A DNA stretch of 13,021 nucleotides from DATEJJ01 sp039649115 (GTDB lineage Bacteria; Actinomycetota; Actinomycetes; Mycobacteriales; Micromonosporaceae), in assembly GCA_039649115.1 (NCBI GenBank), contig JBBWZQ010000052.1, positions 1 to 13,021 of the forward strand, read 5' to 3'. The translations under genes and the position numbers were made by a program. The notes under the pieces are model-generated. The model did no database searches. It was given only the letters and a program-made list of their open reading frames with translations, and was not told the DNA's origin. Shown here piece after piece: positions 1-6,794 of the stretch (positions are counted from its first letter, which is position 1; each line of letters opens with the position of its first letter).

Positions 1-492
1 GAGATCCTCCCCCCGCGCGCTGACGATCTGCTCGTTGAGCACCCGGTACCGCGGGTCGGTCGAGAGGTTCTCCAGCACGGCGTGCCGCTGGGTCAGCGTG
101 GGCAGGATGCCGATGGTGACGAGGCTCGCGTCGGCCTTGGCCGCCCGCTCGTCCGCGCGCGCCAGGCTGGTGATCAGGTCCTGCTCGTAGTCGTCGAAGC
201 CGTCGCCGGCGATCAGCCGGGGCTTGACGTTGACCTCCAGATTGAACCGCCCGAGTTCAGTCTGGAACGCCGGATCGGCCAGGATCTCCAGCACCTCGGA
301 GTTGCGCATGGCCGGCTCGGCCTGGTCGTCGATGAGGTTGATCTCCAGTTCGAGGCCGGTCATCGGGCGGTCGGCGTCGAAGCGGAACTCGTGCAGCATG
401 AGCGCGAACACGTCCAGGCACCGGCGAACCTTGAGGCGGTACCGGGCTCGATCTTCGCGGGTGAAGCCGGCGGGGGACACGTCCTTGCCCAT
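1..492 (-). CDS. Glutamate-cysteine ligase (GCS2) family protein, N-terminal part, cut by the window edge
   Basis: Reading leftward from an ATG at 492-490 gives 164 uninterrupted codons that run off the window, so the C-terminal part is missing. A purine-rich ribosome site (GGAGGGG, a few bases before the ATG) supports the start. Residues 46-55 read GLELEINLID and residues 83-89 read FNLEVNV, the two acidic strand motifs of the GCS2/YbdK-like carboxylate-amine ligase fold, where the glutamates hold the ATP-bound metal. The opening (FTREDRARYRLKVRRCLDVF-like, from residue 10) matches, from recall, a family of roughly 500-residue actinobacterial proteins annotated as glutamate-cysteine ligase family. 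Known members form gamma-glutamyl amide bonds with ATP in the cytoplasm, but the true amine substrate of this subgroup is uncertain. It has no close operon partner: the next gene on this strand is more than 200 bp upstream, behind a strong hairpin. Family is fairly sure; exact reaction is not. Confidence 0.82.
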   Translation of the reverse strand, partial: MGKDVSPAGFTREDRARYRLKVRRCLDVFALMLHEFRFDADRPMTGLELEINLIDDQAEPAMRNSEVLEILADPAFQTELGRFNLEVNVKPRLIAGDGFDDYEQDLITSLARADERAAKADASLVTIGILPTLTQRHAVLENLSTDPRYRVLNEQIVSARGEDL

Positions 493-668
493 GACCCCTC
501 CGCCTTTTGTTCGCTCCCCGCACAAGCCGTCGCCACGCTCGGTTGATGTTAACCGTATGAGTCAGCGCCCTTGCGAGGCCAGGGACAAACCGGGCGGCCT
601 GTCTCTGGCGCGTGCCAGGAACTGCCTGAGAAGGCGCGGAAACCGACCGAGAAGGAGCAGACGAGCAC

Positions 669-698
669 GGAACCCCCGCCCACGCGGGCGGGGGTTCC
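669..698. terminator. Strong GC hairpin, probable terminator after the yceI gene
   Basis: A perfect 13-bp inverted repeat (left arm GGAACCCCCGCCC at 669-681, right arm 686-698) encloses a 4-nt loop. It starts 15 nt past the stop codon of the minus-strand YceI gene and lies before the GCS2-type gene on the same strand, so its most likely job is to end the yceI transcript. Neither side carries a clear run of T, which is common for actinobacterial terminators. The rest of 493-712 shows no gene. It must hold the promoter of the GCS2-type gene, but I see no convincing -35/-10 pair there. Confidence 0.75.
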
Positions 699-712
699 CG
701 TATTGAGCCGGC

Positions 713-1297
713 TCAGACCTCCTGGCGGATGGCCTCGCCCTCAATCTCGATCTTCACGTTCTTGCCGATCATGACACCACCGGTCTCCAGTGCCATGTTG
801 TACGTCAGGCCGAAAGCCTCACGGTCGATCTCGGTCGTCGCGCTGAACCCGAACACGTCCTGCCCGTACGGGCTGCGGCCCACGCCCTCCAGCTCGACGT
901 GCAGGTCGACCGGCTGGGTGACGCCCTTGATCGCGAGCTCGCCGGTCAGCACGATGTCCGCGCCGTCGATCGACTTGACCCCGGTGCTGCGGTACTCGAT
1001 CGTCGGGTACTTCTCCACGTCGAGGAAATCGGGGCTCTTCACGTGCCCGTCGCGCTGGTCCTGCCCGCTGTCGAAGCTGGCCGCCAGGATCGTCGCGGTG
1101 ACCGAGGACTGCAACGGGTCCTCGCCGATCGTGATCGTCGCCGTCGCCTGCCCGAACTCGCCGCGCACCTTGCTCACCATCAGGTGCCGCACCAGGAAGC
1201 CGACGCGCTTGTGGTTGGCGTCGAGTTCATAGGTACCCGCGATCGGGATGATCGTGCCGTTGTACTCACGGCTCGCGACCACGTTGCTCTCCGTCAT
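713..1297 (-). CDS. YceI family lipid/isoprenoid-binding protein
   Basis: The product is 194 residues from ATG 1297-1295, chosen because GGAGG lies 7 nt upstream; the frame stays open further upstream but only opposite the marR coding strand. YceI proteins are single-domain lipocalin-like beta barrels that bind long isoprenoid or fatty chains. The beta-barrel domain spans about residues 20-192. It shows the opening GTYELDANHKRVGFLVRHLM region and the family hallmark RDGHVKSPDFLDVEKYPTI at 82-100. No signal peptide is visible, so unlike the periplasmic E. coli protein this one should stay in the cytoplasm, as with many actinobacterial members. It is divergent from a MarR regulator with a short shared control region (1298-1427), so control by that MarR is likely but inferred. 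Molecular ligand unknown. Confidence 0.93.
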   Translation of the reverse strand: MTESNVVASREYNGTIIPIAGTYELDANHKRVGFLVRHLMVSKVRGEFGQATATITIGEDPLQSSVTATILAASFDSGQDQRDGHVKSPDFLDVEKYPTIEYRSTGVKSIDGADIVLTGELAIKGVTQPVDLHVELEGVGRSPYGQDVFGFSATTEIDREAFGLTYNMALETGGVMIGKNVKIEIEGEAIRQEV

Positions 1298-1333
1298 CGA
1301 AAATCCTCCAGAGTGTTGACTCGACGTAGCTCC

Positions 1334-1370
1334 GTCTGCTAACCGACAAGTCTGCTGACTAGATGTCTGC
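1334..1370. repeat. Three GTCTGC direct repeats in the yceI leader, possible regulator sites
   Basis: GTCTGC occurs at 1334-1339, 1350-1355 and 1365-1370, start-to-start spacings of 16 and 15 bp (about one and a half helical turns). The middle copy overlaps a small inverted repeat, AGTC-4 nt-GACT (1349-1360). The array lies downstream of the yceI -10 on the minus strand, where a bound repressor would block transcription. The adjacent MarR protein is the natural candidate to bind here, but no match to a known MarR operator was established. Confidence 0.35.
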
Positions 1371-1377
1371 GTAAGCA

Positions 1378-1408
1378 AATATACTCTAGGCAAAATTCCC
1401 TTTGTCAA
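1378..1408 (-). promoter_or_regulatory. Promoter of the yceI gene
   Basis: On the minus strand a consensus -35 TTGACA (1408-1403) is followed after 19 nt by TATATT (1383-1378). A shifted -10 reading, AGTATA, gives the usual 17-nt spacing. This is an unusually AT-rich, near-consensus vegetative promoter for such a GC-rich sequence. It leaves a 5' leader of about 75 nt with a good ribosome site. The -35 lies 20 nt from the marR start, so a regulator or polymerase bound for one gene should affect the other. Confidence 0.62.
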
Positions 1409-1415
1409 GTTCTGG

Positions 1416-1421
1416 TACGCT
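1416..1421 (+). promoter_or_regulatory. -10 box for a leaderless marR transcript
   Basis: TACGCT (1416-1421, fits TANNNT) ends 6 nt before the GTG at 1428, the spacing at which transcription would begin on the start codon. No ribosome site precedes the GTG, which fits a leaderless mRNA. No good -35 is seen at 16-18 nt. The box lies 8 bp beyond the -35 of the opposing yceI promoter (1403-1408). Confidence 0.5.
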
Positions 1422-1427
1422 GGACAC

Positions 1428-1988
1428 GTGGTTGAAGATCCGGTGCACGACGACCGGCTTACGGCGTTCGGGCTGTTCAGCGAGGCCTTCACCGGGCTGA
1501 CCAGCCGTTTTGCCGTGCAACTCGCCGAACACGGCCTGGCTTCGGTCGAGTTCGAGGTGCTGATCCGCCTCGCCCGCTCACCGGGCCGGCAGCTCCGGAT
1601 GACCGACCTGTCCAGCCAGACCAGCCTGACCACCAGCGGGGTCACCCGGGTGGTCGATCGGCTCGAACGCGACGGGCTGGTCAGCCGGCACCCCTGTGGC
1701 ACCGACCGCCGCATCTCGTACGCCGTGATCACGGATGCCGGCGCGGACCGGCTCAACAATGTCCTACCCGGGCACCTCGCCATGATCGAACAGTGGTTCA
1801 CCGGACGGCTGGACCCGGACCAGCTCGCGGAGTTCACGCGGGCACTGCGGACCATGCGGGACACGGTACGGCCCGGCGCCGTGGCCGGCGCCGACGCGCG
1901 GCCCGTCACAGACACCACCGCATACGTGGACCCGCAAGCTCCCCGCGCGAGCTCACACGCGGACCCGCAAGTTTCCCGCGCAAGCTAA
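1428..1988 (+). CDS. MarR family transcriptional regulator
   Basis: This 186-residue protein starts at GTG 1428. It is a homodimeric winged-helix DNA-binding family that usually represses neighbouring genes until a small ligand or oxidant releases it. The winged helix spans about residues 40-108: recognition helix near LTTSGVTRVVDRLERDGL (67-84) and wing with the typical DRRISYAVITDAG (93-105). The dimer helices are residues 10-35 and 113-148. One cysteine (Cys90) sits in the wing next to the DRR motif; it is the only one, so disulfide-type sensing would have to be intermolecular or with a thiol. Residues beyond about 150 are a low-complexity tail made partly by an 11-residue duplication, longer than the usual 140-150-residue family. 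The gene is divergent from yceI and 10 nt before the LLM oxidoreductase, so both are candidate targets. Confidence 0.93.
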   Translation: MVEDPVHDDRLTAFGLFSEAFTGLTSRFAVQLAEHGLASVEFEVLIRLARSPGRQLRMTDLSSQTSLTTSGVTRVVDRLERDGLVSRHPCGTDRRISYAVITDAGADRLNNVLPGHLAMIEQWFTGRLDPDQLAEFTRALRTMRDTVRPGAVAGADARPVTDTTAYVDPQAPRASSHADPQVSRAS

Positions 1989-1989
1989 C
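1924..1989 (+). repeat. 33-bp tandem duplication covering the end of marR
   Basis: Two adjacent 33-bp units (1924-1956 and 1957-1989) match at 28 of 33 positions by hand comparison. Each holds the core GGACCCGCAAG. Because 33 is a multiple of three, the units encode two related 11-residue stretches (core VDPQAPRAS and ADPQVSRAS), and the marR TAA stop falls inside the second unit. It looks like a local duplication that either extended the tail or arose in former intergenic DNA. A regulatory role is not shown. Confidence 0.75.
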
Positions 1990-1998
1990 GTCCGGGCT

Positions 1999-2838
1999 AT
2001 GAAGTACGGATTCGTACTGCCCTGGGGTGACGCGCGGACCGCCGCGGACCTCGCCGTCGTGGCGGAAGAGCACGGCTGGGACGGCTTCTTCGTCTGGGAG
2101 TCGGTCTGGGGGGTCGACGCGTGGGTGGCCCTCACCGCCGCCGCCATGACCACCAGCCGCATCCGGCTCGGCACGATGCTCACCCCGCTGCCCCGGCGGC
2201 GGCCGTGGGACCTGGCCGGGCAGACCGCCGCGCTGGACAACCTCTCGGGCGGTCGGGTGATCCTCTCGGTGGGGCTCGGCGCCGCGCACGCGGGCTGGCT
2301 CGCCTTCGAGGAGGACCCCGGCCGCAAGGTGCGCGCGGAACTGCTCGACGAGGGGCTCGATGTGTTGACCGGGCTGTGGAGCGGCCAACCCTTCGAGTAC
2401 CAGGGCCGGCACTACCGGGTCACGCCGAGCGACTTCATGCCGCCACCGCCGCCGGTGCAGCAGCCCAGGATCCCGATCTGGGTGGTGGGTGGCTGGCCGG
2501 TGCCCCGGTCGATGCGGCGCGCCGCGCACTATGACGGCTGGCTGCCGAATGTCGTGAACAAGGGCGGCGCGGGGGCGGGCACCCCGGACCACATCCGCGC
2601 GGGCACCGCGTGGATCCGCGACCTGCGCACCGTCGAAGGGCTGACGGTCGACGGGTACGACGTGATCTGCGAGGGTCACACTCCCGCCGCCAGTCCCGGC
2701 GCGGCGGCTGCCGCGGTGCGGCCGTGGCGCGACGCGGGCGCGACCTGGTGGATCGAGGCCGACTGGTCGGTGTCCCGGGAGGCGGTGGGCGACTACGCGC
2801 AGGAGCGGTTGTCGGCCGGGCCGCCAATCGTGAACTAA
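1999..2838 (+). CDS. LLM class (luciferase-like) flavin-dependent oxidoreductase
   Basis: This 279-residue protein starts at ATG 1999, 10 nt after the marR stop, without a clear ribosome site, so translation is probably coupled to marR. The bacterial luciferase-like TIM barrel is recognisable from KYGFVLPWGDARTAADLAVVAEEHGWDGFFVWE (strand 1 and helix 1), the TTSRIRLGTMLTPLPRRRPWDLA segment (about 50-73), the LDNLSGGRVILSVGLG segment (79-94) and the PRIPIWVVGGWP strand (about 155-166). Members use FMNH2 or reduced F420 for mono-oxygenation or hydride transfer; the sequence alone does not let me choose the cofactor. It is shorter than full luciferase-type monooxygenases (about 330-350), in line with compact actinobacterial members. 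Soluble, cytoplasmic. Its substrate may be what the MarR senses, but that is inference from gene order. Confidence 0.9.
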   Translation: MKYGFVLPWGDARTAADLAVVAEEHGWDGFFVWESVWGVDAWVALTAAAMTTSRIRLGTMLTPLPRRRPWDLAGQTAALDNLSGGRVILSVGLGAAHAGWLAFEEDPGRKVRAELLDEGLDVLTGLWSGQPFEYQGRHYRVTPSDFMPPPPPVQQPRIPIWVVGGWPVPRSMRRAAHYDGWLPNVVNKGGAGAGTPDHIRAGTAWIRDLRTVEGLTVDGYDVICEGHTPAASPGAAAAAVRPWRDAGATWWIEADWSVSREAVGDYAQERLSAGPPIVN

Positions 2839-2861
2839 CCGGCAGAAGTACCGGCAGAAGT
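2838..2861. repeat. 12-bp perfect tandem repeat after the LLM gene
   Basis: ACCGGCAGAAGT occurs twice without a gap (2838-2849 and 2850-2861), directly after the LLM stop codon. No function is apparent; slippage is the simplest origin. The remainder up to 3020 has no supported gene: the only open frame there (2861-3049, plus) has no ribosome site and no recognisable product. Confidence 0.7.
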
Positions 2862-3020
2862 TGATCTGCGTCCGGGACAAACCAGTTCGAGAGCCGCGCA
2901 CTGGGTGGCGAGAGCGGACTAACGTCCCATCGGTGGGGAGGCCCCGGCACGTGGGGGCTGGTGCGGGCGGAGCAGGTGGGGAAACGTACGGGGGACTTCG
3001 CCCGCCATGGGGGACGCATG

Positions 3021-3070
3021 GCCCGGCCGCGGCGCGGCGATGGATCTGACTTCACGCATCGCGGCCGGGC
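3021..3070. terminator. Large GC hairpin between convergent genes, probable bidirectional terminator
   Basis: GCCCGGCCGCG (3021-3031) is perfectly complementary to 3060-3070, an 11-bp all-GC stem with a 28-nt loop. A competing pairing, GCGATG (3037-3042) with CATCGC (3057-3062), could form instead. It stands between the LLM gene, which ends at 2838, and the STAND regulator, which ends at 3122 on the other strand, so it could end both transcripts. No T run follows on either side. Confidence 0.5.
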
Positions 3071-3078
3071 CGGGCGGC

Positions 3079-3134
3079 GGCACCGGATCGGCGGCACCGG
3101 TCCGACGTCACCGGTCCAGCGTCACCGGTCCAGG
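3079..3134. repeat. Four copies of a 14-bp tandem repeat over the stop of the STAND regulator gene
   Basis: Units begin at 3079, 3093, 3107 and 3121. Each holds CACCGG; the last three hold CACCGGTCC, with the self-complementary ACCGGT. The stop codon (TGA on the minus strand, 3124-3122) lies in the last unit, so the repeat encodes the final residues and continues past the gene. It looks like slippage-generated DNA. Copy number may vary between strains. Confidence 0.75.
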
Positions 3135-5509
3135 ACAGCGCGTTCCCGGGCGAGCAGGCTGACCCCGCTGCGGGTGCACAAGCCGTCGAGCTCCGCGAGT
3201 ACCCGTACCCGCCGCTGCGGATCGTCGGTGCTCGACGCCACCCCGACCAGCGCCTCCACCACGTCCCGCACGTCGTGCCGGCCGGCCAGTGCCTGGGCCG
3301 CCTCGGCGAACCGGCCGGTCGCGGCGACCCGGTCCCCCTCGGCCAGCGCGACGTACGCCTCGATCAGCGCCGCGATGCCGCTGTCGTTCAGGTCCTCCAG
3401 CGCGATCCGGGCCGACACCACCTGGCCGGCCTGGGCCCGGGCGAGCCCGATGATGCCGAGTACCCGCCGGCGGTGCCCCGGATCGCCGAGCTCCTCCAGC
3501 AGCACCGTCGCCCGCTCCCCGATCGCCACCGCGTCGGAGTACCGGCCGTCCAGGCGCGCCACCTCCGCCAGGTTGGCGTGGGCCAGCGCCCGCAACCGGT
3601 CCTCGCCCAGCTCGGCCGCGAGCCGCTGCACCGCGGTCAGCCGCCGGCGGGCGCCCGCCAGGTCGCCGACCCGGATGTCGTGCCAGGTGAGGTTGTTCTG
3701 CGCCACCACCACGTCGCGGGTGCGGCCCTGCCGGGTGGCCAGCACGAGTGCCGCCTCGCCGTGCGCCCGCGCCGCCTCGAAGTTGCCGTACGCCTGGTGC
3801 AGCGCACAGAGCTGGCTACGCGCGGCGAGCTGGCCGGAGACGTCGCGCAGCTGGACAAAGGCCTGCAACGCCGCCTCGACCTCGGGCAGCCCGACCAGCC
3901 CGTCGCCGTGCTCGGCGGCCAGCTGGCCGATGCCCAGGCGTGCCCAGGCCCGCACCGCGGCCTCGGCCTCGGCGGTCCGCGGATCGTCCAGCAGCGCCCG
4001 CAGCCACTGCCGGCCCTCCCGGTCCTGCCCGCGGAAGCGCCACCACCGCGGCAGCACCGACGCCAGGCGCAGCGCCGTGACCGGGTCGGCCTGGGCCGCC
4101 ACGACCAGGCCCGCCCGCAGGTCGGCGGCAACCTCGTCCAACCGGTTCACCGCGACGGGAAGCGACGCGCCGACCAGGTCGGGAGCGACACGCGCCGCGT
4201 AGGCCGCGAAGACGGTGGCGTGCCGGCGCCGGTCGTCCGGCAACTCGCCGGACTGCCCGGCCTGCTCGATGGCGAAGTCGCGCACGGTGTCCAGCAACCG
4301 GAACCGGGCCACTCTGCTGCCCCGTATGGCGATCAGCCCCAGGCCGACCAGGCGGTCCAGCAGCGCCGGGACGTCCTGCCCGGCCGGCAGGCCGGCGAGC
4401 AGGGGCTCGGCGAGCTCGATCGACCAGCGGTTGCGGAACTGGGCCAGCCTGCGCAGTGCGACCTGCTCACCGGGTTCGAGCAGCCGGTAGCTCGCCCCCA
4501 CCGCCTCGCGCAGCGTGGTGCCGTCGCGCTCCGCCGGGCCGCCCAGGTCGAGCACGTGGTCGCCGTAGCGGCGCAGGATCCCGTCCAGCTCGAGGATGCG
4601 CCCCCGGGCGGCGCCCAGCTCCAGCGCCAGCGGCAGGCCACCCAGCCGCCGGACCAGCTCCACGAGCACGCCCGCCTCGGCCGGGCTCACCTCCCCCTGC
4701 CGCACCTCTCGCAGCCGGGCCGCGAACAGCTCCGCGGCCGGGTACCGGACGGCCTCGGCGAGGTCGTCCGTACCGGCGGGCGGGGTCTCCAGCGGCGCGA
4801 CCGGCCACACGTACTCGCCGGCGAGCCCGGTCGGGTGCCGGCCGGTCACGATCACGCGCAGGTACGGTGCGTTGGCCTGCAGCCAGCGCAGTGCCGCCGC
4901 GGCCGGTTCCGCCGCGCGCTCCACCGCGTCGAGCACCAGCAGCGCCTGCCGCCGAGCCAGCCGCCCGGGCAGGTCGCCGGCGCGGGGCACGTCGAAGACG
5001 CTCGCCACGATCGCCAGAATGTCCGCCTCGGTGGACTCGTCGCTGATCGCGACGCCGACGACCCCGCCCGGGTGCCGCAGCGCCACCCGGTGCGCGGCGG
5101 CCAGCGCGAGGCTGGTCTTGCCGACGCCGGCCACCCCGACCAGGCAGACCAGGGCGGCGTGGCGCAGCGCGAAGTCCAGGTTGGCCAGTTCGGTGTCCCG
5201 GCCGACGAGCGGCGTGGCGGGTGGCAGGTTCACCGGCTGCCGGGCCGGCAGCGCCTCGGCCGCGCCGCGCCGGGCCGTGGCGACGAACTCCTCGCGCGCG
5301 GCGCCGCGCAGTCCCAACGCGGCGGCGAGCAGCTCGGCGGTCGCCCGCTGCGGCCGGGCGCGACCCCGTTCGAGATCACGCAGGGTGCGTACCCCCACCC
5401 CCGCCTTGGCCGCGAACTCCTCCTGGGTCAGTCCGCTGGCCCGCCGGTACCCCCGCAGCAGCGCGGCGAAGGCACCCGTCGGCGCCTGTGCCTGTGGTTC
5501 CGGGGCCAT
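3122..5509 (-). CDS. XRE-type helix-turn-helix / STAND (NB-ARC-like) ATPase / TPR regulator
   Basis: The 795-residue product has three parts. Residues about 13-67 form a Cro/C1-type helix-turn-helix (LRGYRRASGLTQEEFAAKAG, then VRTLRDLERG). Residues about 100-415 form a STAND NTPase: Walker A GVAGVGKT (125-132), Walker B ALLVLDAVE (189-197, Asp194), a TGRHP sensor segment (222-226) and GGLPLAL (290-296), which marks NB-ARC-like proteins. Residues about 430-790 are alpha-helical, alanine- and leucine-rich TPR-like repeats. STAND regulators switch between ADP-closed and ATP-open multimeric states when a ligand binds the repeats; many actinobacterial examples control secondary metabolism or morphology. 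ATG 5509 is chosen because the DNA-binding domain starts at once; no ribosome site is visible. No SARP/BTAD domain is present, so it is not AfsR itself. It is a single gene, convergent with LLM and 128 bp downstream of the acyl-CoA operon. Target and ligand unknown. Confidence 0.9.
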   Translation of the reverse strand: MAPEPQAQAPTGAFAALLRGYRRASGLTQEEFAAKAGVGVRTLRDLERGRARPQRATAELLAAALGLRGAAREEFVATARRGAAEALPARQPVNLPPATPLVGRDTELANLDFALRHAALVCLVGVAGVGKTSLALAAAHRVALRHPGGVVGVAISDESTEADILAIVASVFDVPRAGDLPGRLARRQALLVLDAVERAAEPAAAALRWLQANAPYLRVIVTGRHPTGLAGEYVWPVAPLETPPAGTDDLAEAVRYPAAELFAARLREVRQGEVSPAEAGVLVELVRRLGGLPLALELGAARGRILELDGILRRYGDHVLDLGGPAERDGTTLREAVGASYRLLEPGEQVALRRLAQFRNRWSIELAEPLLAGLPAGQDVPALLDRLVGLGLIAIRGSRVARFRLLDTVRDFAIEQAGQSGELPDDRRRHATVFAAYAARVAPDLVGASLPVAVNRLDEVAADLRAGLVVAAQADPVTALRLASVLPRWWRFRGQDREGRQWLRALLDDPRTAEAEAAVRAWARLGIGQLAAEHGDGLVGLPEVEAALQAFVQLRDVSGQLAARSQLCALHQAYGNFEAARAHGEAALVLATRQGRTRDVVVAQNNLTWHDIRVGDLAGARRRLTAVQRLAAELGEDRLRALAHANLAEVARLDGRYSDAVAIGERATVLLEELGDPGHRRRVLGIIGLARAQAGQVVSARIALEDLNDSGIAALIEAYVALAEGDRVAATGRFAEAAQALAGRHDVRDVVEALVGVASSTDDPQRRVRVLAELDGLCTRSGVSLLARERAVLDR

Positions 5510-5517
5510 GGTCAGGA

Positions 5518-5523
5518 AGGGTA
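5518..5523 (-). promoter_or_regulatory. Possible -10 box for the STAND regulator gene
   Basis: On the minus strand TACCCT (5523-5518, fits TANNNT) ends 8 nt before the ATG at 5509, and no ribosome site lies between, so a leaderless or near-leaderless transcript is plausible. No persuasive -35 was found at 17-18 nt. The intergenic stretch 5510-5637 holds nothing else I can name besides the hairpin at 5617-5638. Confidence 0.33.
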
Positions 5524-5616
5524 GGCAAGACCTCCGACCTGCGGGAGAGCCGAGTCGTCCTCACGACCATGGTCCGGCCAATGCCCGACATTCACGGCCG
5601 TCAGCGCGGGCTGGTT

Positions 5617-5638
5617 AACACGCGCGAAACGCGGTGTT
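5617..5638 (-). terminator. Hairpin at the end of the acyl-CoA operon
   Basis: AACAC (5617-5621) pairs with GTGTT (5634-5638), continued by CGCG (5623-5626) with CGCG (5630-5633) around a bulged G and an AAA loop. The stem begins at the stop codon of the acyl-CoA dehydrogenase (5640-5638), the position expected for the end of the operon message. No T tract follows, so it is a modest candidate. Confidence 0.42.
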
Positions 5639-6780
5639 CAAAGTCCCAGATCGCGCGCGATGATCATGCGTTGAACCTCGGAGGTTCCCTCACCGATCTC
5701 GAGGACCTTGGCGTCCCGCCAGAACCGGGCCACCGGCGTCTCGTTCATGAACCCGTACCCGCCGTGCACCTGCGTCGCATCCCGCGCGTTGGCCACCGCC
5801 GCCTCGCTCGCGTACAGCTTGGCGATCGCCGCCTGCCGCTTGTACTCGCGCCCGGCCACCATCCGGCTCGCCGCGTCGTAGTACCCGAGCCGCGCGGTGT
5901 GGGTACGCATCTCCATGTCTGCGATCTTGAACTTGACCGCCTGGAAGTCCCCGATCGGGTGGCCGAACGCCTGTCGCTGCCGGGCGTAGGCAACCGACTC
6001 CTCGACGCAGCCCCGGGACAGGCCGGTGCCCAGCGCCGCGATCGCGATCCGCCCCTCGTCCAGGATGCTCAGGAACTGCGCGTACCCGCGCCCACGTGGA
6101 CCGAGGAGGTTGGCCGCCGGTACCCGGACGTCGGAGAACGTCAGCTCGTGCGTGTCCGAGGCGCACCAGCCCACCTTCGAGTACCCGGGCGCCACCCGGA
6201 AGCCCGGCGTACCCGACGGGACGATGATGGTGGAGATCTCGTCCGGCCCGGTCAGCGCGGTGACGGTGACGGCGACCGTGATGTCGGTACCGGAGTTGGT
6301 GATGAACGCCTTGCTTCCGTTGATCACCCACTCGTCCCGCGCCTCGTCGAGCACGGCGCGGGTGCGGGTGCGCCCGGCGTCGGTACCGGCGTCGGGCTCG
6401 GTCAGGCCGAACGCGGCCAGCCCGTCGCCGCTGGTGAGCCGGGGCAGCCAGTGCGCCTTCTGCTCGGCCGTGCCGAACCGGTAGATCGGCATGGCACCCA
6501 GGCAGATCGCGGCCTCCAGGGTGATCGCGACCGAGGAGTCCACCCGGGCCAGCTCCTCCAGCGCGACGCACAGGGCGAGGTAGTCGCCGCCCATGCCGCC
6601 GTACTGTTCGGGGAACGGCAGGCCGAACAGGCCCATCTTGCCCATCTGCCGGACGATCTCGTATGGGAATGTGTGGTTCTCGTAGTGCTCCGCGATGACC
6701 GGCGCGACCACGTCGCGGGCGAACGCGCGTACCGTCTGGCGCAGCGCCTCGTGTTCCGCGCCGAGCGTGAAGTCCACCAT
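5638..6780 (-). CDS. Acyl-CoA dehydrogenase, short/branched-chain type
   Basis: This 380-residue FAD enzyme has the full length of the family and would desaturate an acyl-CoA between C2 and C3, passing electrons to ETF. Visible signatures are GLTEPDAGTDAG (125-136, FAD/substrate binding), LGAMPIYRFGTAEQK (94-108), RQAFGHPIGDFQAVKFKIADME (about 269-290) and VHGGYGF (338-344). The catalytic base is read as Glu364 in EIGEGTSEVQR (361-371), the position used by short-, medium- and short/branched-chain enzymes; isovaleryl-CoA dehydrogenases have GAGT there and place the glutamate elsewhere. Start ATG 6780 has a GGGGG ribosome site and lies 14 nt after the carboxyltransferase stop, so it is the last gene of the operon. 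It resembles AcdH/FadE-type dehydrogenases beside acyl-CoA carboxylases in other actinomycetes. Chain-length preference is not proven. Confidence 0.93.
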   Translation of the reverse strand: MVDFTLGAEHEALRQTVRAFARDVVAPVIAEHYENHTFPYEIVRQMGKMGLFGLPFPEQYGGMGGDYLALCVALEELARVDSSVAITLEAAICLGAMPIYRFGTAEQKAHWLPRLTSGDGLAAFGLTEPDAGTDAGRTRTRAVLDEARDEWVINGSKAFITNSGTDITVAVTVTALTGPDEISTIIVPSGTPGFRVAPGYSKVGWCASDTHELTFSDVRVPAANLLGPRGRGYAQFLSILDEGRIAIAALGTGLSRGCVEESVAYARQRQAFGHPIGDFQAVKFKIADMEMRTHTARLGYYDAASRMVAGREYKRQAAIAKLYASEAAVANARDATQVHGGYGFMNETPVARFWRDAKVLEIGEGTSEVQRMIIARDLGL

Positions 6781-6794
6781 GATCTGTCCCCCTG

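Noticed and set aside
1298..1918. Upstream extension of the yceI frame to 401 residues
   Set aside because: The extra part is antisense to marR, has low-complexity Ser/Arg/Thr sequence, and bypasses the good ribosome site and promoter for ATG 1297.
2861..3049. A 62-codon plus-strand open frame after the LLM gene
   Set aside because: No ribosome site, no recognisable domain, Gly/Arg-rich composition; it also runs through the terminator hairpin.
3079..3134. Tandem repeats considered as a CRISPR array
   Set aside because: Units of 14 bp are directly adjacent, without unique spacers, and no cas gene is present.
3122..5509. STAND regulator considered as an AfsR/SARP homologue
   Set aside because: The N-terminus is an XRE-type helix-turn-helix, without the OmpR-like plus BTAD domains of SARP proteins.
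3275..5524. A 749-codon open frame on the plus strand
   Set aside because: It lies wholly opposite the STAND regulator, has a low-complexity Gln/Arg/Gly/Pro composition without any domain, and is explained by the GC-rich third codon position of the real gene.
5650..5661. 12-bp palindrome ATCGCGCGCGAT near the end of the acyl-CoA dehydrogenase gene
   Set aside because: It follows from GC-rich codons for Ile-Ala-Arg-Asp; perfect 12-bp palindromes are expected a few times in a window of this size.
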